Made by a program: the position numbers and the translations under genes. From Diphasiastrum complanatum (Eukaryota; Streptophyta; Lycopodiopsida; Lycopodiales; Lycopodiaceae): DNA of 64,000 nucleotides. Below, piece by piece: positions 23,801 to 38,249 of the stretch. The stretch is taken from NCBI GenBank assembly GCA_029204225.1, contig CM055092.1, positions 15,338,059 to 15,402,058 of the forward strand, read 5' to 3'. The notes beneath the pieces were generated by a model. That model was given only the letters and a program-made list of their open reading frames with translations. It was not told where the DNA came from and did no database searches. The number at the start of each line of letters is the position of its first letter. The first letter of the stretch is position 1.

Positions 23801-26271
23801 GGTGGTGCAACTTTGAAGCTGCTCTCCCAGCTTATCCATAAACTCATAAAGAACGCCTAAAGTGGAACCCTCTCTATCAGTAAGGCGAAGCACACTATAG
23901 ATAGGCTGCATGGATATGACAATGGAGCATGCATCATCCCAAAATGAAGTCCCCATCACGATCACCTCAAATCTCCTGGCCCTGGCCTCTCGTGATTGGC
24001 CCCACTATGCCAAATGGGGTGAAACCACTGTCATCCTTAGGCTTCCATGCACTTTTATGAGCCGCTCCAAAACAATGAACATATAGGCAAACCTAGGATG
24101 AAAATCATGAAATAAGATTGGTCATAGCCTATAGGCAGCAAGCAGGCTATATTGTATAGCAAAATTCAAATTCTATGAGCACTGAAACTTGAAGGTAAAA
24201 CAAAATTGCAATTTTCAAATCAAAAAATTGGAAACAGGTTGTCAGGTTGGAAGTTGGAACTTGGTTACCTAGTGGGGGCAAGCCTCAAGAGATTCAAGGT
24301 GGAATAGGACCTGAAAATGCTCAAGACCCTCTGTCTCTTGGTGACAAATCTCACCAAGAATCGTGCCATGTCTACAACCTCCTTGACCTAGGGTAATCTC
24401 CCAATGTCTTCAACTAGGAGGTCAAGACAATGTGCAGCACATGGACTCTAGAAAATCGAAGGTTACTTCTCATTCACCATCTTCCCCATGGCAACACAAT
24501 TGGACGCGTTGTCCGTGACAACTTGCATTGGAATTCTGACAAAGGTCGAATCATAGCTCATGAACATTCACCATTGAGCATTCCGGAAGCAAATGCAAAT
24601 GCAAATTGCAAATGTAAATGGCAAGTGCAAATTGCAACGTTCAAAACAATAATCACGATTCACAAAATGTAAGTTGTATGTTGTAACTTACTAAGTTTTA
24701 ACTTCAAAGCTGAGAGCTCAATGTCGAAAGTTGAAACTTGAAAGTGGCAAGTGCATACCTAGACAACATTCTCTTTTCTGACCTCCTCAATGCCCTGTGA
24801 GATGTACTCGAACAATCTCCTGCCATCCAATGCCATGCCTGGCTCCGACGTATCAATGGATCTCAAAAACATGGTGCCCATGCAAGAAGACACCATTATA
24901 TTCACAAGATGGCGCCTCCTTGCATCGCTCCAACCATCTGATATTATAGTGCATCCAAACCTAAAACATTCGACAACACGTTCAACTAACTAAGTTGCAA
25001 ATTTGGAGATTGAAAGTTCAAAGTTAGAAACTTGAAAGTACTAATTTCTAAAGTAGTACGTGGCAAGTGCAAAGGTTTTGAAGATGTAAGGTTACAGGTA
25101 TACCTCACCCATGACTTCCTATTGGGCTGTAGGTCAGCATCCACGGATTGCCGCTCAACATGTAGCTCTCTCGTCCTCAACTGCTCCATGGTCGGGCCCT
25201 CCCACTCAACACCGATACAAGATACTGCTCCCATCATATCCCTCCATGCAGGGGTCTGTGCCCCATGAAAAGGGAGGTCACACAAGTAAAAGCACCTCCT
25301 AACAGCAATAGCAGCTGCATCCCTATGCGACTGCTGGAAGGCTGCCACAAAAACATCCCTGCCTCTCACATGTCCTCGACCCCGTCCCCTAACAATGCTA
25401 CCAATAGCACTACTGCCTGCCCCACCAACTGTCACTGCAGGAGTCTCTCCAGAAGAAGGTGGAATGGATGCTGCAGCGGAGCTAGTGCCGGCTGTGATGG
25501 GAATCTCGGCGCTCTGCCGCACTCGTAACAATAATGGTGTTACTAGTTAGGCTTTAGGTAATAAATTATAGTCAGTGAGAGAGCTCATAGAACAGTCACT
25601 AATTACTCATTAGTAATCAAAGTTTAAAGTTATAGAGTGAACTTTTATGTTTTAGCTTTAGATCAAATTTCAATCAATGTCATTGATCAAACAAGATTCA
25701 AGAATCACTTGTGCCAAAAGTAGTAGCAGGAGAGTCGTCCCCGATCCCGACAATCCTCAGTGGCTGTGGGGCCTGAGTGCAAACGACGATCTCGTATCCT
25801 CGAAGACGTAAAAGATGCGCCCTGATTTGAACGGGGCCATCTCCATAAGTGTTCCCGCAATACTTGCAAGTCCACTTCTTCGTGCCTGATGTGCCATAAC
25901 CTGAATTGAGGGTGACATGATCCCATAAAGGATCCCGCTGTCTGGGCATTGCTAATAGCTATCTAGTGTCAACAAAACAATAAGTATCCAATTCAGACTT
26001 CAAATGAAAAACTAATCCTAATTTCTAAAACGGTAAACCTAAGCTCTAACCTCACTCTAGCTCAAGAGTCAAGCCTCACACACACGCACACTCTCCCTCT
26101 CTTTCTAAATTCTCACACACACTATAGTCTGTTACACACACACACTATCTCCCTCTCCTCTCTCACACATAGTGCACACACACACACTCTCTCCCTCTCT
26201 TTCAAAATTCACACATGTCACACTCTCTCGAGTCCCTATCCTCTCTCTCTCTCTCTCTCTCTCTCAATCTC

Positions 26272-26303
<32 letters not shown>

Positions 26304-26574
26304 AAACACAAACACAATTTAACACACCACCACACACACAAACACACCACCACACTCAAAGTTCACACACGCCACAACTCACACACACACTCCCTCTACT
26401 TCACACACACACACAAACACACAAACACTCCCTCTCTTTTACACACGCACACACACATCAATATCTCTCTCTCAACACAATCACAAGTTTCAACACATTT
26501 CACAACACAACACACAACCCACACTCACAAGTCACAACCCAGCATAATCAGTGAATCGTGATCACAACATTGGA

Positions 26575-26672
<98 letters not shown>

Positions 26673-29600
26673 CTTCTCTATCGTGCCAAAAGGTGAAAAC
26701 AGACACCCCTCGGGCTCGTGCTGTATCGCAAAATTTTTTTCGTTTTTTCAACAGTCGTTTCGAACAATGAAACGCCGTTTCAAAACGGGGTCATTTTGTA
26801 CGTCCTGTTTCGAGGAAATATTGGTAAGCATCTCTCGCAGTAAAAGGCCGACACATCTGGGATCCTGATACTCCAAAAATATAATGAGGGTAAGGGGGGT
26901 TTCCCGGTATAAACAATGATATCGACCACGTATCTCATAGTATGTAGGACATGTGAAGATAAAATGGAACTCATCTTCCGCTACTCCCAATGTGCATACC
27001 TGGCAGATCCGATGCTCTCTCGCAATGCCTGAATATATGCTTGTCTTGATCGCCAGCTGGTGTGAAGAGACTCGTAACTGTCCTAACCGATATCGAAGAC
27101 CAAAGGAAAGAGGATGAGAGAGATATAGAGGTCTAATAGGAAGCCCCAGGCTGTCTCTGCGTAAGATATGTGCGCCATAAAAGGTAAGCTTGACTCGGCT
27201 ATGATCAGGACGATCCCATACTATGTGGCAATATCTACGATACAACTGCTGTCTGATATATGCATGAGTCCCTTGTGGGAGATCTCGCATTGAGAAGCCC
27301 CATAACTGAAAGAAAGCAACCACATCATCGTACTAAGAAGATCTAGCCTGATGTCCAGCTATAGTCCGGGAAGAAGTAAGCGCTGGCATCGTATCTGTGA
27401 GTATCCATGGTCTCAAGTCGATGTAGAAAGGTAACAATTTGAAACAAAGCCTCTACCACCATGGGAAGTGAGGCGAACTCCGCCAGAAGAATCTCATGAG
27501 GAACTGATGGCTTCGCGCTAATCATCCTCCCTACATGGTGATCTGCAGGCGAGTGATGTCTCTCCAAGTACCCTGAGATATCCCTGGGCACCAAACCTCC
27601 GATGAGCGCATAGCCACTGGTGAGACAGCTGTAGAGAAAAGGTGGTCTCTAGAAGCAGGATCATCAATATGATAAGTAGTACATATTCTCTCCATATGTA
27701 CCAAGCGCGATGCCCCTTACGTAGACGAGATAGAGCAGTGGAGCGAAAGGTGAGTAAGGGACCGGTGAATAGTACACCTAGATAGGTGCACGAGGTAAAA
27801 ATCTCCAACGGCTGTCCATCATAATAAAATGTGTCATCTGTCATATGTTGACGATTAGTGTTAAACACCATTACCTTGGTCTTAGTAATATTCACCGTCA
27901 AGCCCCAAGCTAAGCGAAAACCATAGAGAGCATCAAGATGTCACTGTGATCCAGAGTCTGTAGAGGATAGCAAGGCCACATTGTTTGTGTACAGTAGAAT
28001 AGGAATAATAACATCAGCAAGTGGGCATCCATCACCACCCTCCTCCTTGATGAACCGCTCGAGATCATCAATGTACATTGCAAAAAGAGTAGGAGAGAGT
28101 GGACACCCCTGCTTGACCCCCCCAACTGTGCTCTGGATAAGAGACGACCAGCTGCTGCCATCTTTGAAGCGTGCTAATATTCCCTCATATAAGGTGCTGA
28201 TAGCCATAATGATATCCTGTGAAAAACCAAGTGAGGATAAGCGTTGAAGTAGGTGGTGCCATGGAATGGAGTCAAAGGCCTTGCGGAAATCCACAAAACA
28301 ACAATATACTCTCCGTCTCCGATGTCGAGCCTCATCTATGATGCAACGTAAGACAAATGCATGATCAATAGTAGAATATCTGGGTCTGAAACCAGCCTGT
28401 CTAAGAGCAAACAACTCCTCTGACTCCGCATGGGATTTGGGAGACAGGTTTGAGAAAGTCTGAGTTAAGTGAATCGATGTCTTTTGCTTTATGGGTTTGG
28501 GCTTTTCTAATCGCGGATTCAATCTGGTTAGAGGTAAAAGGGAGAATGTAGCGGGTCAAGTGATAGGGATAGGAGGGGCATCTGTAGTGTATAAGCGAGT
28601 AGCATATTCCACCCAAGAGTCGATATCAATGGGTGAAAGCAATGAAGACTTCTTAGAAAAGAGTTTCCAGAAAAACGAGGAAGAGGAAGAGAAGAGGGAG
28701 TCTATAAGCTTTTGACCATCTCTTGTTAGATAGTCTCTTTTCTTTTTATTAACTACATGACGATACTGTTTTTGTACTTGCACCAAAAGATTGGGAGAGT
28801 GATGCACGGCAAATATCACTTGTTTAGTCATGGGAATGTGTTCATTGGTCACGTCCCCATGCATGTTCCCGACTAGGTCTAGTAGTCTAGGAATGCAGGA
28901 CACATCTAAAAGACGGCAGGCTGCATTCCAATATTCCTCGGTCACTATGCACCTAAGATTTAGTCTTGCATTTCACCTTATAGGACTAAAAAAGAATTAG
29001 TAGCTTGTAGTCGTAAGGTGCTTAATTAATTGACAAAGTAGCAACCATGGTAAATTGTTGCCATAGAGTAGGCCACTAGTTACCAATGTCATTAAGCAAG
29101 TAACTCTTTGTTTACTCTGAGCAAATAATCCTTTGGTTGCTATAAGCCATCAGACAAACCATTTGTTTGCATGTACACCCATGCCATCAATGATATGACA
29201 ATGTTGTATTTATTATTTGCTTCATAATGAAATAACCTTTGGTGTAATGAGAAGTGTAGTTTTTTTGCAAGGATCATAGAGGCTCTAATGAATGAAATTA
29301 CGTGCTAGTATAATCACTGGTGTAGTTTGTTACTTCTTGTGACGATTTAAAACCTTGAGATTGCTGACGTGATTGTTGGAATTTACAGCTTGTTTTTGTA
29401 TATGCAAAGAATCATTTATCTTCCTCACTTGTTTGAAGTTTTTGATGAGAGTACAATGCATTATGAAAGTTTTTTCCTATGCTCCACAGTCTAGTAAGGA
29501 CTTGATGGAAAGCTCACATTTCTCAGGGGATTGGAAAGAGGATACAAAGGATGCACCTTTCCTAGAGTCATGAAGATGGTTCTATCAGCTACATTGACGA

Positions 29601-32600
29601 AAGACCCCGTGAAAATTTCACAACTTAAATTACATCATCCTTTATACATAGCTTCAAGTGCAGGAAACAATCTCTACAAGCTCCCACCACAATTGAAGGC
29701 TTTCAAGCTGGTACATAATTATGCTATTGTAAAGTGCTCATAGGTTGGCTATCTAAGTATGCCTTATTTGGACACCAAATTTAAATGTGTAGTGTACAGT
29801 TTGTAGATTGGCAAACTTAAAAGTTGTCATGGCACATTTCGTCTATTTAGTATCTTTCAAGATCTTTCATTAATAGCTTGAATTTGAGGGTTATATGCAT
29901 TAGGAATTCGTTGTGCACTAAATTTGATATCGTGTGGTACTGTTGTTATTACAAAAGATCTAGTACCTTGTCTACGTCAAATTCCAATATCTGTCAAATA
30001 AAGGGATATCTTCGTGCTTTATTTCTAATTTTGACCATGCATGTCGAAGAGTTGAGCCAAGCATTCTCTAAATGTAGGCAAAAATGGAAGAGCTCTATAT
30101 AAATGATAAATGTAGTACTAATTTACAATGCCGCATAATATAAAGATACAAAGTTCTTTTGTTGAAGATCAGTCCATTGGCAGTGAAGGAGAGGCCAATG
30201 TTGAAGAATATCGGGAGCACAGTAACACTTATTGCGAGCCCAAAAAGTACAACATTGCATGAGAATGGCTAAGTAGGCTTTCATGCAAGGCCAATAAAAA
30301 TAGTGTTTAAGATGTGTAGACGACTTTTAAAACCCATAGTGATCACTACTCCGGAATCGTGAGAATTTGACAAAAATTTGGGTCATAAATTTAAAGTGCT
30401 AGGGATGCAAAGGGCCACATAATGAGAAAGTTGGTGGTCACAAGGGAATAAACTTGATGGCGAATAGCAAAAGGCCACTAAGCATTAGCATAGATATTGT
30501 GAAAATCGGAAAATAGCTAGTAATAGGCAAAGCATCAAACCAAGCAGGTAGAATAGTAGTAAGGGCACAAAGTGGTGTCAACAATCTACATAAAGCATCT
30601 ATGCTGACATTACTTTCTAGAGGTCAATAGTGCAATTAATCATTAAAGTGATAAAGCATTCATTGAAATTCTCAAACACTAAGAGTCTTATGAGTCTCAA
30701 GATAGTGTAAAGATTGATGGTCAATATAGAGATCCAAAGTCATAGGTTGAAGATTATGCTGCCACTTTGTAAGTGCATGGATAATGGCAAGTTTCTTTTC
30801 GTGAGTGGAATAACAGGTCTCATATGAATGCAAGATACTCATATGCATTAACATTGGACCCTTGGTGAAGAGCCACTAACACCTATAACACTAGGGGAAA
30901 AAGCTTCTTGGCACAAAGTGGACCATGAAAAATGATGACCCGTACAAATTGAGGGACGCAAAGGATGTGTAATAGAAACAAATTTTGGCATAAGCTTGCG
31001 TGAGTAGTGAGGCTTAGAACATATACATAGCATGGACATTAGTAGGTAAAGGCCAATAGGCTATTGCTTGAGCTTTATTGGGATCAAGAAATGATACCTT
31101 GACACACAATAAATCCTAGAAAGTCAATTTGGATAGCAAAAGACTCACATAGTAGACTGCTTGGCAAAAGTTCATGTTGTACTAAGAGTTGAAAAACGAA
31201 CTTCAAATGGACAATGTGAGAAATGTTAGAACTATGGACCAAAATGTCATGGAAATAAACAAGGACACAAATTCTAGGCAACGAAAAAGTGCTCCTCATC
31301 ACTTTTTGAAAAGTAGGGAGACTATTGATAACCTTTGAGACAAGTGTCACCTAACTAATATAGCACCTGTCCAAGTAACTCGGCCCAGTATAGGCCGTAA
31401 TAACTGACGAACTCAGGACATGCCCTTGAATATAGCAAATGTCGTGCCATCAAAAATCTATTGTACAGGCTAATTTCCTACATGTGGCTACTCGGCTATT
31501 CCAAGTAGCCGGCTACGCTTGAACGTGAGGGCATCTAGGTTATAGGTGCAGGCCTTGATCGAGGATCTAATTTGGAGAAAGGTGGTGTAGCAGTGGATCT
31601 ATAGGTGACAAGTGCTGGTACGACATATACCACAATTTGTGCAAGCCTAGTCATGTATTTGATTTTCATTCGTGTTGGTTTCCATGAATGTGTGCTTGCC
31701 TGTTACCTTGTCACGAGTCTAGATCTGAGTTGGAGATGTGTATGTGTTTATGCATTTGCTACGTCAGAAACAAAGTAATAATCTGGTATGCTCAGTGACC
31801 TGTCGTTATGTCTATCAGCTGTCTATCTGGTGAGGGTACAGTCTTATGGTGGCAGTAAGATTTCCTCAGGTTGAGTCGCTCATTTATGTCAGCTTTACAG
31901 GTCTGTGCTTGTTGCTTGTAAGTGTCTGATAAGATGTCAGCCTAGCTAGATGGAGGATGTAAGTCTCATGTTGCCAATGGGATTTCCTCAGTTTGACCCA
32001 TGTTGCTCATGTGGTGGTCCACTTGTGTTCAAGTTGGATGGAGACAAGTCAGTTGGTCAAGAGTGTTACAGACTCTCTGTGTGAGCATTGTGTGTGCATG
32101 ATACTTTGTGGGTAAAACCTCGTGGTTTGTTGGTGTGCTTAAGTGTAGTCAAGTACAATGTAGCAGGGATATGCATAGCATCTTTCGGACACTCCAGATG
32201 TTGCTACAGTTTGTTTCTCTTTACTCCTACTGCATTTGAGCTTAAGGGAGAGGGTTAAGAATCAAATCTGTTCTGATGTATTTTATGTAAGCTCGAACTG
32301 TAGTATTGTACATCTAATTAGATTTATTGTTTTCAATAGCGATCGGGAATAACCCCACTATCGACACATCAGTCGGGCACAAATGTCTCCATACATCATC
32401 CAAAGATCTTCCACGATCTGCTGAGTGCTCCAAGCCTCATCCCTGACGTATGTCCCTAACAAAGCATTGCTCCAAGCCGCTTTGCCCTAACATCCTGTCC
32501 AGCCAATTCTGAAAGTTGATCCCCATCCATTTGCCATGCTCCAAGCACAAGAGTCTAACAGGGACTTAATGAATGAATGTACACAAACCTCACCGTAGGC

Positions 32601-35600
32601 TATACATGGATAGCTCACCTGTCTCCCGTAGATAGTGATGAACTGTACCTGATCTTTATCTCCTGGACATGTGCATCAGAAATTGAGTACAACATGGTGT
32701 AATTCTTCAGATTAGACACCTTGTATATGCTGCAACCAACCAGCAATTGGTCAAGATCAGTACTAGCCAACAGTGATTCTGGATGGTCTTCTTAAGAAAA
32801 CCTCAATAGAAAAAACTGTGTAACTGCAACAAATTCCAAAAAAATGCACAACATTCCAACTGGCATGAGATGGCTCCTAAAAGAAACAAGAAAGCATCAA
32901 GACTCATTGAGCTACATGTGAGCAGGGAAGCCTCTTGACGGTTGATCAATGAAGGGTTTGCCACTCTGCATCCCATGCAAATTCAACTTTCCTATGCTTG
33001 ACGTTGCCAAATCTGATGTAACCAGCACATAGGCTTCACGCTCGAAACCTGTCTCACCATCACATCCATCATGTCATCCAAACCAAACCAAATGCAAACT
33101 AGATCCACTATCGTGATGATCACCTCACCCACAATCCATAGCATATCAGGTAGGATAGCTCCATCAGAATCTTGTACCCTGTACCATCTGATCCCCATCA
33201 AGTATCCATTACCCATTGATATCACCCCAAGAATCTGTCCACCTGTGGTGCAACTAGACTCTAACTGGATCTAAGCAATAAACTGCATCTTGCTTATCAA
33301 AGAATGATGGATAAAAACAACAACATGTGATGCCAAACTGGAGATCACCAACCTGTGGATATGACCATGCAACTCACCTGAGTACTCGACTCCATCCCTG
33401 TTGGATAGGCAAACTGGATCCACACCACCTCGTGATGCACTCCTTGCCCTCGAGACTTGTACCACCTCTCCCGAGATACAATCCATGCCACTTACCCCCA
33501 AGTAGGCTTTACCTGTCCCTAGGTCACCACACAATAAATGATGCACCACCTGAAGAACATCCCCTATACATCCAATGACGTATCATACCTGAGCATCCGT
33601 AGCATCTCCCTAAGTGCCATCCTAATGGACTCATCATCCACTCACTGAGCTCACCGGATGTCTCCAATCATGGTCACCATCTTGCTATCCAAGCCGATCG
33701 CCGAAGTATCGCCTGCCTTCTTTGCTCCTAGCATATGCTCGCTCTCCCTGGCAATGTGCCACCTGGCATTATGCCAACGCAAGCCCATCCCTGAGTCACC
33801 TCTCACGGAGTCCTGAGACTAATGTCTCCCAACCTGATGATACTGAGGTATATGGCTCCAAGTAACTTCATCTAGGCTTTCCTCTGGTCTCACCACTAAG
33901 AATACGAACCAAACAGGTTCTAGCACTTGTGCCAAGCCTAGACTCCTGCAAATACAACCAAATGCAAGATGACTAGTAGATATCTCATCAATGCCCCTGA
34001 TGGATCATGGTAGTCACCACTCTATCAATGCCAATGCAAGAATTGGCCCTGCTGTATCGCCATCCTTGTACTCTCCAAGAATACATCATAAAGTCCTCGC
34101 CATCATTGTCCATTCCAGTAGATCTCTAGCAAACCATTCACCATAGTATTTTCCCCCATCACACCCAATTGTGAGATATCCAGTAGCCTTCCAACCTAGA
34201 GTTCGCTCACAAACCTCCACGCTTTGCCCATTTTGCATTTGCAGTATCCTGATTCCATCATGAATCACCCCTGTAAGCCTTGTTCATCAAAAGCCTCAAG
34301 TCCATCCACAAATAGCTGTCTCCTGATAATCATCCCTGTCATCTGGCAGTCCAATGCCTATCAGATATTCCAATGCCATCCCTGATCTCGAAGATCTGAG
34401 CTTCTAACCTGTAGTACCCCTCATGTATTAACCCAAGCTAACTCCAAAGCTGAATGATTCTAAACCAATCCTTGAGAATACACTGAGATGCGAACTCCAA
34501 AGTCACCATCAAGTCCCTCACTTACACTGCATGCCAATGTCACTCCCATTGAACCTGTGCCATGGTCCAACCAAACGACCTGCACCCTGGCATCACTGGA
34601 ATCTGCATCCCTGATGCAATATTGATACGGAAAATTGACTTGACTTGTCCAAACTGACAGTTGAAGTTTATCTCATTGATGACAAACCTGATACACTGCT
34701 TCACAGCTACAATGACCTGGTTTGAAATGATTTACCAACTGCAAAACCCACAAAACATCGCACTTACCACTCACCAAGAGTCTCCAAAGTGTGATTACCG
34801 ACCCGGTCTTCATCTCCCGCATGTCTCACACACAGTTCGTCCAATGCAAGTTCACTATCCTGCTTAATGGCTTCCAACTAACACCACTGCACAATTCTAT
34901 CACCCGTGAACACCAAATGTGTGTACCTTCAAGCTAGCCCCAACCTCTCCCTCGAACGAGAAATTTCCAAGTTGCAAATGTGTGTGTCAATGCAGATATC
35001 AACTGACTTGACACTGCCACTGCCGATCTTGCCAGTGAGAGCGTTCCTCCAAATGTCACCCGACATTGGTTGGTTCAAAATCCAAAAGTTGAATATAATC
35101 ACGAGAATTTTCTACCCGTAATCGGCATCCCCCATGCCTACCTCTCACTTGTGATTGCTTGCCCTCTCAAAATTGTCGCCAATAATGAGTAGTCACGACG
35201 CCAAACTGCACTTTTGTCACCAACATTAGCTTTCTTCACACCATTTTACTTCCATTCGCCTCCATATTGCATTTACCACTTTCAAACACCCTGTTACCTT
35301 GTCTAAAGTAAGCAAATATGATTTTGAAGCGATAATGCCACATCGTACCACCCTGTAGCAGGTTTTACTAGCCAAAAATTGCCCCAAATTTGGCCCTACA
35401 GTACCTAGGTTAACCACTTACTAAATGTAGGGCACCCCCAAAAGTCAAGATAGGCCCCCTAAACAAAATTAGACCCCTAAGGACCCACGAGTCAGTACAT
35501 GACCAAAATTGGGTCCAACTAAACTTAAGACAAACTTAAGATGGCCTAAATAACTAAATACCCATGGTTACACAAATCTCACCCTTTTGGGTCAAAGTAA

Positions 35601-38218
35601 CCTATGGATTAACTTCAGCATAGTCATTTATTTCTAACATACATTCCCTATTAAAGTGATATGGTCTACGACAATCAGATCACAATGAATCTCAAGCATC
35701 TCTTGGGGAGAATAATGTTCAAACACAACGCTTAGTGCTTGAGCTTGGGGAAAAGTTTTGGGAGACGTTCCCCACACAATGTAATTTGGGAAACAAGAAA
35801 CAATAATTTAGAAACAGGGAAAAAGGGAATTGCCATGTCATCACAAAAGCAAACTAGTGCAAGATGATTACAATAGTACATGTGGAAGAAAGGGAGCTTT
35901 TGATGGGGGAAGTAATCAACATTGCAAGGGAGAGGAATCAAGTCACCAAGACTCCTAGAAATTGTTGACAAAAGGTCAAATTAGACTCTTTAAAGATATG
36001 ATATGCCTTATGTGACGGGGAAACATTTTTTCAAAGTGTTCCCCAAGGCATTTCCCTAGTTGGAGAAAACGTAGAGTTGGGGGAAATGCATTTCCACACA
36101 ACTATATACCTTGGGGTTAGGGATGTCCTTAGTAGTAAGGCTATGATTGGAGTACAAGACTTAATATCAATCATAGGACCACTTGAGAGGGCATTTGTGG
36201 GGAGTTGGTAATCTAATAAGAACAACATCTTTGGGCACTTAATTAGCTAAAGAGGACATTCAAAAAATCATGATTCTTGGGAGAGCTTAGGAAGTTCCAA
36301 GGATACAAAATGTCTTCAAAATGCAAGTGTTTGGAGTTATCAAGAGTTAGTTAGTCCTTGACCTTGGATGAAGGGAAGGCCTTAAAAGTAAGGCTATGAC
36401 CAGGGTCTATTAATATTAGGACCACTTGAGAGGACATGCATGGAGAGTAAGTAATCCCTTAAGCACTCAAGGGAGTATGCCATGGGCTGAGGGCATCTAT
36501 TGACACATTCTAATCAGTTGAGGCATGAACTATGAGATGAGCCCAAAGACTATCGAGTTTTGGCGAAGTATCCCTAACTAGTAGGAAACAATTTGGTATG
36601 TGACACCAAGGATTGATCTAGGATTTTTTGTTAGATTGCCTCCCAAGCACAAAGATGAGCTTGAATTTTGCTCTATGGTTGGGTCATGAGTCGTATGTCC
36701 AATCTTTTGGTGTTTCTATGACATAGTTTGGATACATTTTTGGGTTAGTTCTATAGGATCTTCAGTGGTACTCCTAATCTTCAACACTTAGTTATTAGGG
36801 TTTTGAGCCAAGGCAATAGTGGCTCTATGAAGATCCCATGAGTGAACTAGGATAATTGACAATTGAAAGGAGCTATGCATAGGACAGTCCAACCCAACCA
36901 ATTGAGATTTCGACACAATTAATATAAAATACCATCTACTATCAAGCTCCTAGCTATGACATCCAATACTAACATAACCACTCGTGAGAGTATGCCTAAT
37001 GGTGAGTAGATTAAGGACACTTACTGGCAACAAGTATCTAGGATACGGTAGCAATCACTAAATGAATAGAACGGGAAGGTTTTGGTCTTTATGTAATATT
37101 GGAAATACCCCTACTATTGATATTTCTAGTGATTCCCAGCTCCTATGCCTAAACATAGACTGCCACCACCAAATCCCCCAACCCTAGCCTTGAAGTCGAT
37201 AAATAGTTATTACGACTAATATCATCTGTCGTAGATGTTATGTGCCTGGTTAACTCTAGTTGACCAAGCCGTGACCATGGGTACTAGGGATACCCCAATC
37301 AATTATGTTATCCCTAGTTAACCCTAGTTGACCAAGCTTCGACCATGGGTTTAGGGTGAAGATCGTTAGAATAAAGAATGCCAAGTGGAGAGATAGGATC
37401 AGTAGATAACAGTAATGCTAATTAATTTGAATACTGCATAATATAAATGCCAGGCCTGTATCCAGCGACCATGAAAGCCAAATAACAGCTGCATTGTATG
37501 GCCTGCAAAAGGTAGTTAGAGCCCAAGCCAGCTGTTAGGCCCTTGAATACCACATAGGAGCAACAACAGTGAGCTTAAATGTCAAAATGGATGATGGAGG
37601 AAAAGCTATTTGTGAAAGGAATACTTGGTGCATAACAACATTTGCAAATGTTTCAATATGTACAAGCAAAGCCCAATACAATCATTTGAACCATGCCTAC
37701 CATACAAGCATGGAGTTAGATCACTCAATGGAATGATAGAATGGTGTATTCTATGCTTTATCACAAGCAAGGTGATAGCTTTGCATGGATTTGCAAGTAC
37801 GACCTACTGCAATAATCATGAAATGAACTAACATTGCAATAAGTCGTGAAGAGCTTGTGGAGCATATAGACCATCTTGCTGTATCAATGAAGCACAAATA
37901 CTAGAGAAAAGCATTGCTGATGACTTGAGCATGAACTGCCATGAAGTAAGAATGTTGCTGCCAAATACCTGCTACATGACTTTACTTATTTGTGCTGAAG
38001 TTACTTGTATGATATCAAGGTAAGAATGTTTGCAATACCAACAAAAAGCCACTACCAATGTGTGTCATAAAAAGTCCACTTGAAGGCTACAAGAATGTGA
38101 ATCGCTCAATGTGATGAACAAAAATGAGTACATTATACAGTGCCAACAGGAAAGAATGATACGGCAAGTTGTTGCTTTGTAAATGAACGAATAGAGAACC
38201 ATATCAAACCATTGAAAC

Positions 38219-38249
<31 letters not shown>

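Larger units (their letters stand above)
8399..29526 (+). other. RH1 intron of 21.1 kb filled with mobile elements
   Basis: The donor is GTATGT and the acceptor is TTTCTCAG. The intron contains LINE copies on the minus strand, gypsy A2, B2 and C, an hAT relic and several microsatellites. The phase-2 junction rejoins the Ser codon, and the joined protein matches the RH1 family without a gap, so no exon seems to be missing. Confidence 0.82.

Noticed and set aside
26671-26830. Inverted GTTTCGAA / GAAACG words near LINE copy 3 as a DNA transposon end
   Set aside because: The pairing is short and no partner end or target duplication was found.
26551-26868. Open frames through the CT47 array and beyond, on both strands
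   Set aside because: They consist of Ser/Leu or Arg/Glu repeats created by the dinucleotide and have no domain.
33271-33549. Minus-strand frame of 92 codons in the C-rich stretch
   Set aside because: No recognised motif, start context or neighbouring exon; the strand bias alone makes such frames likely.
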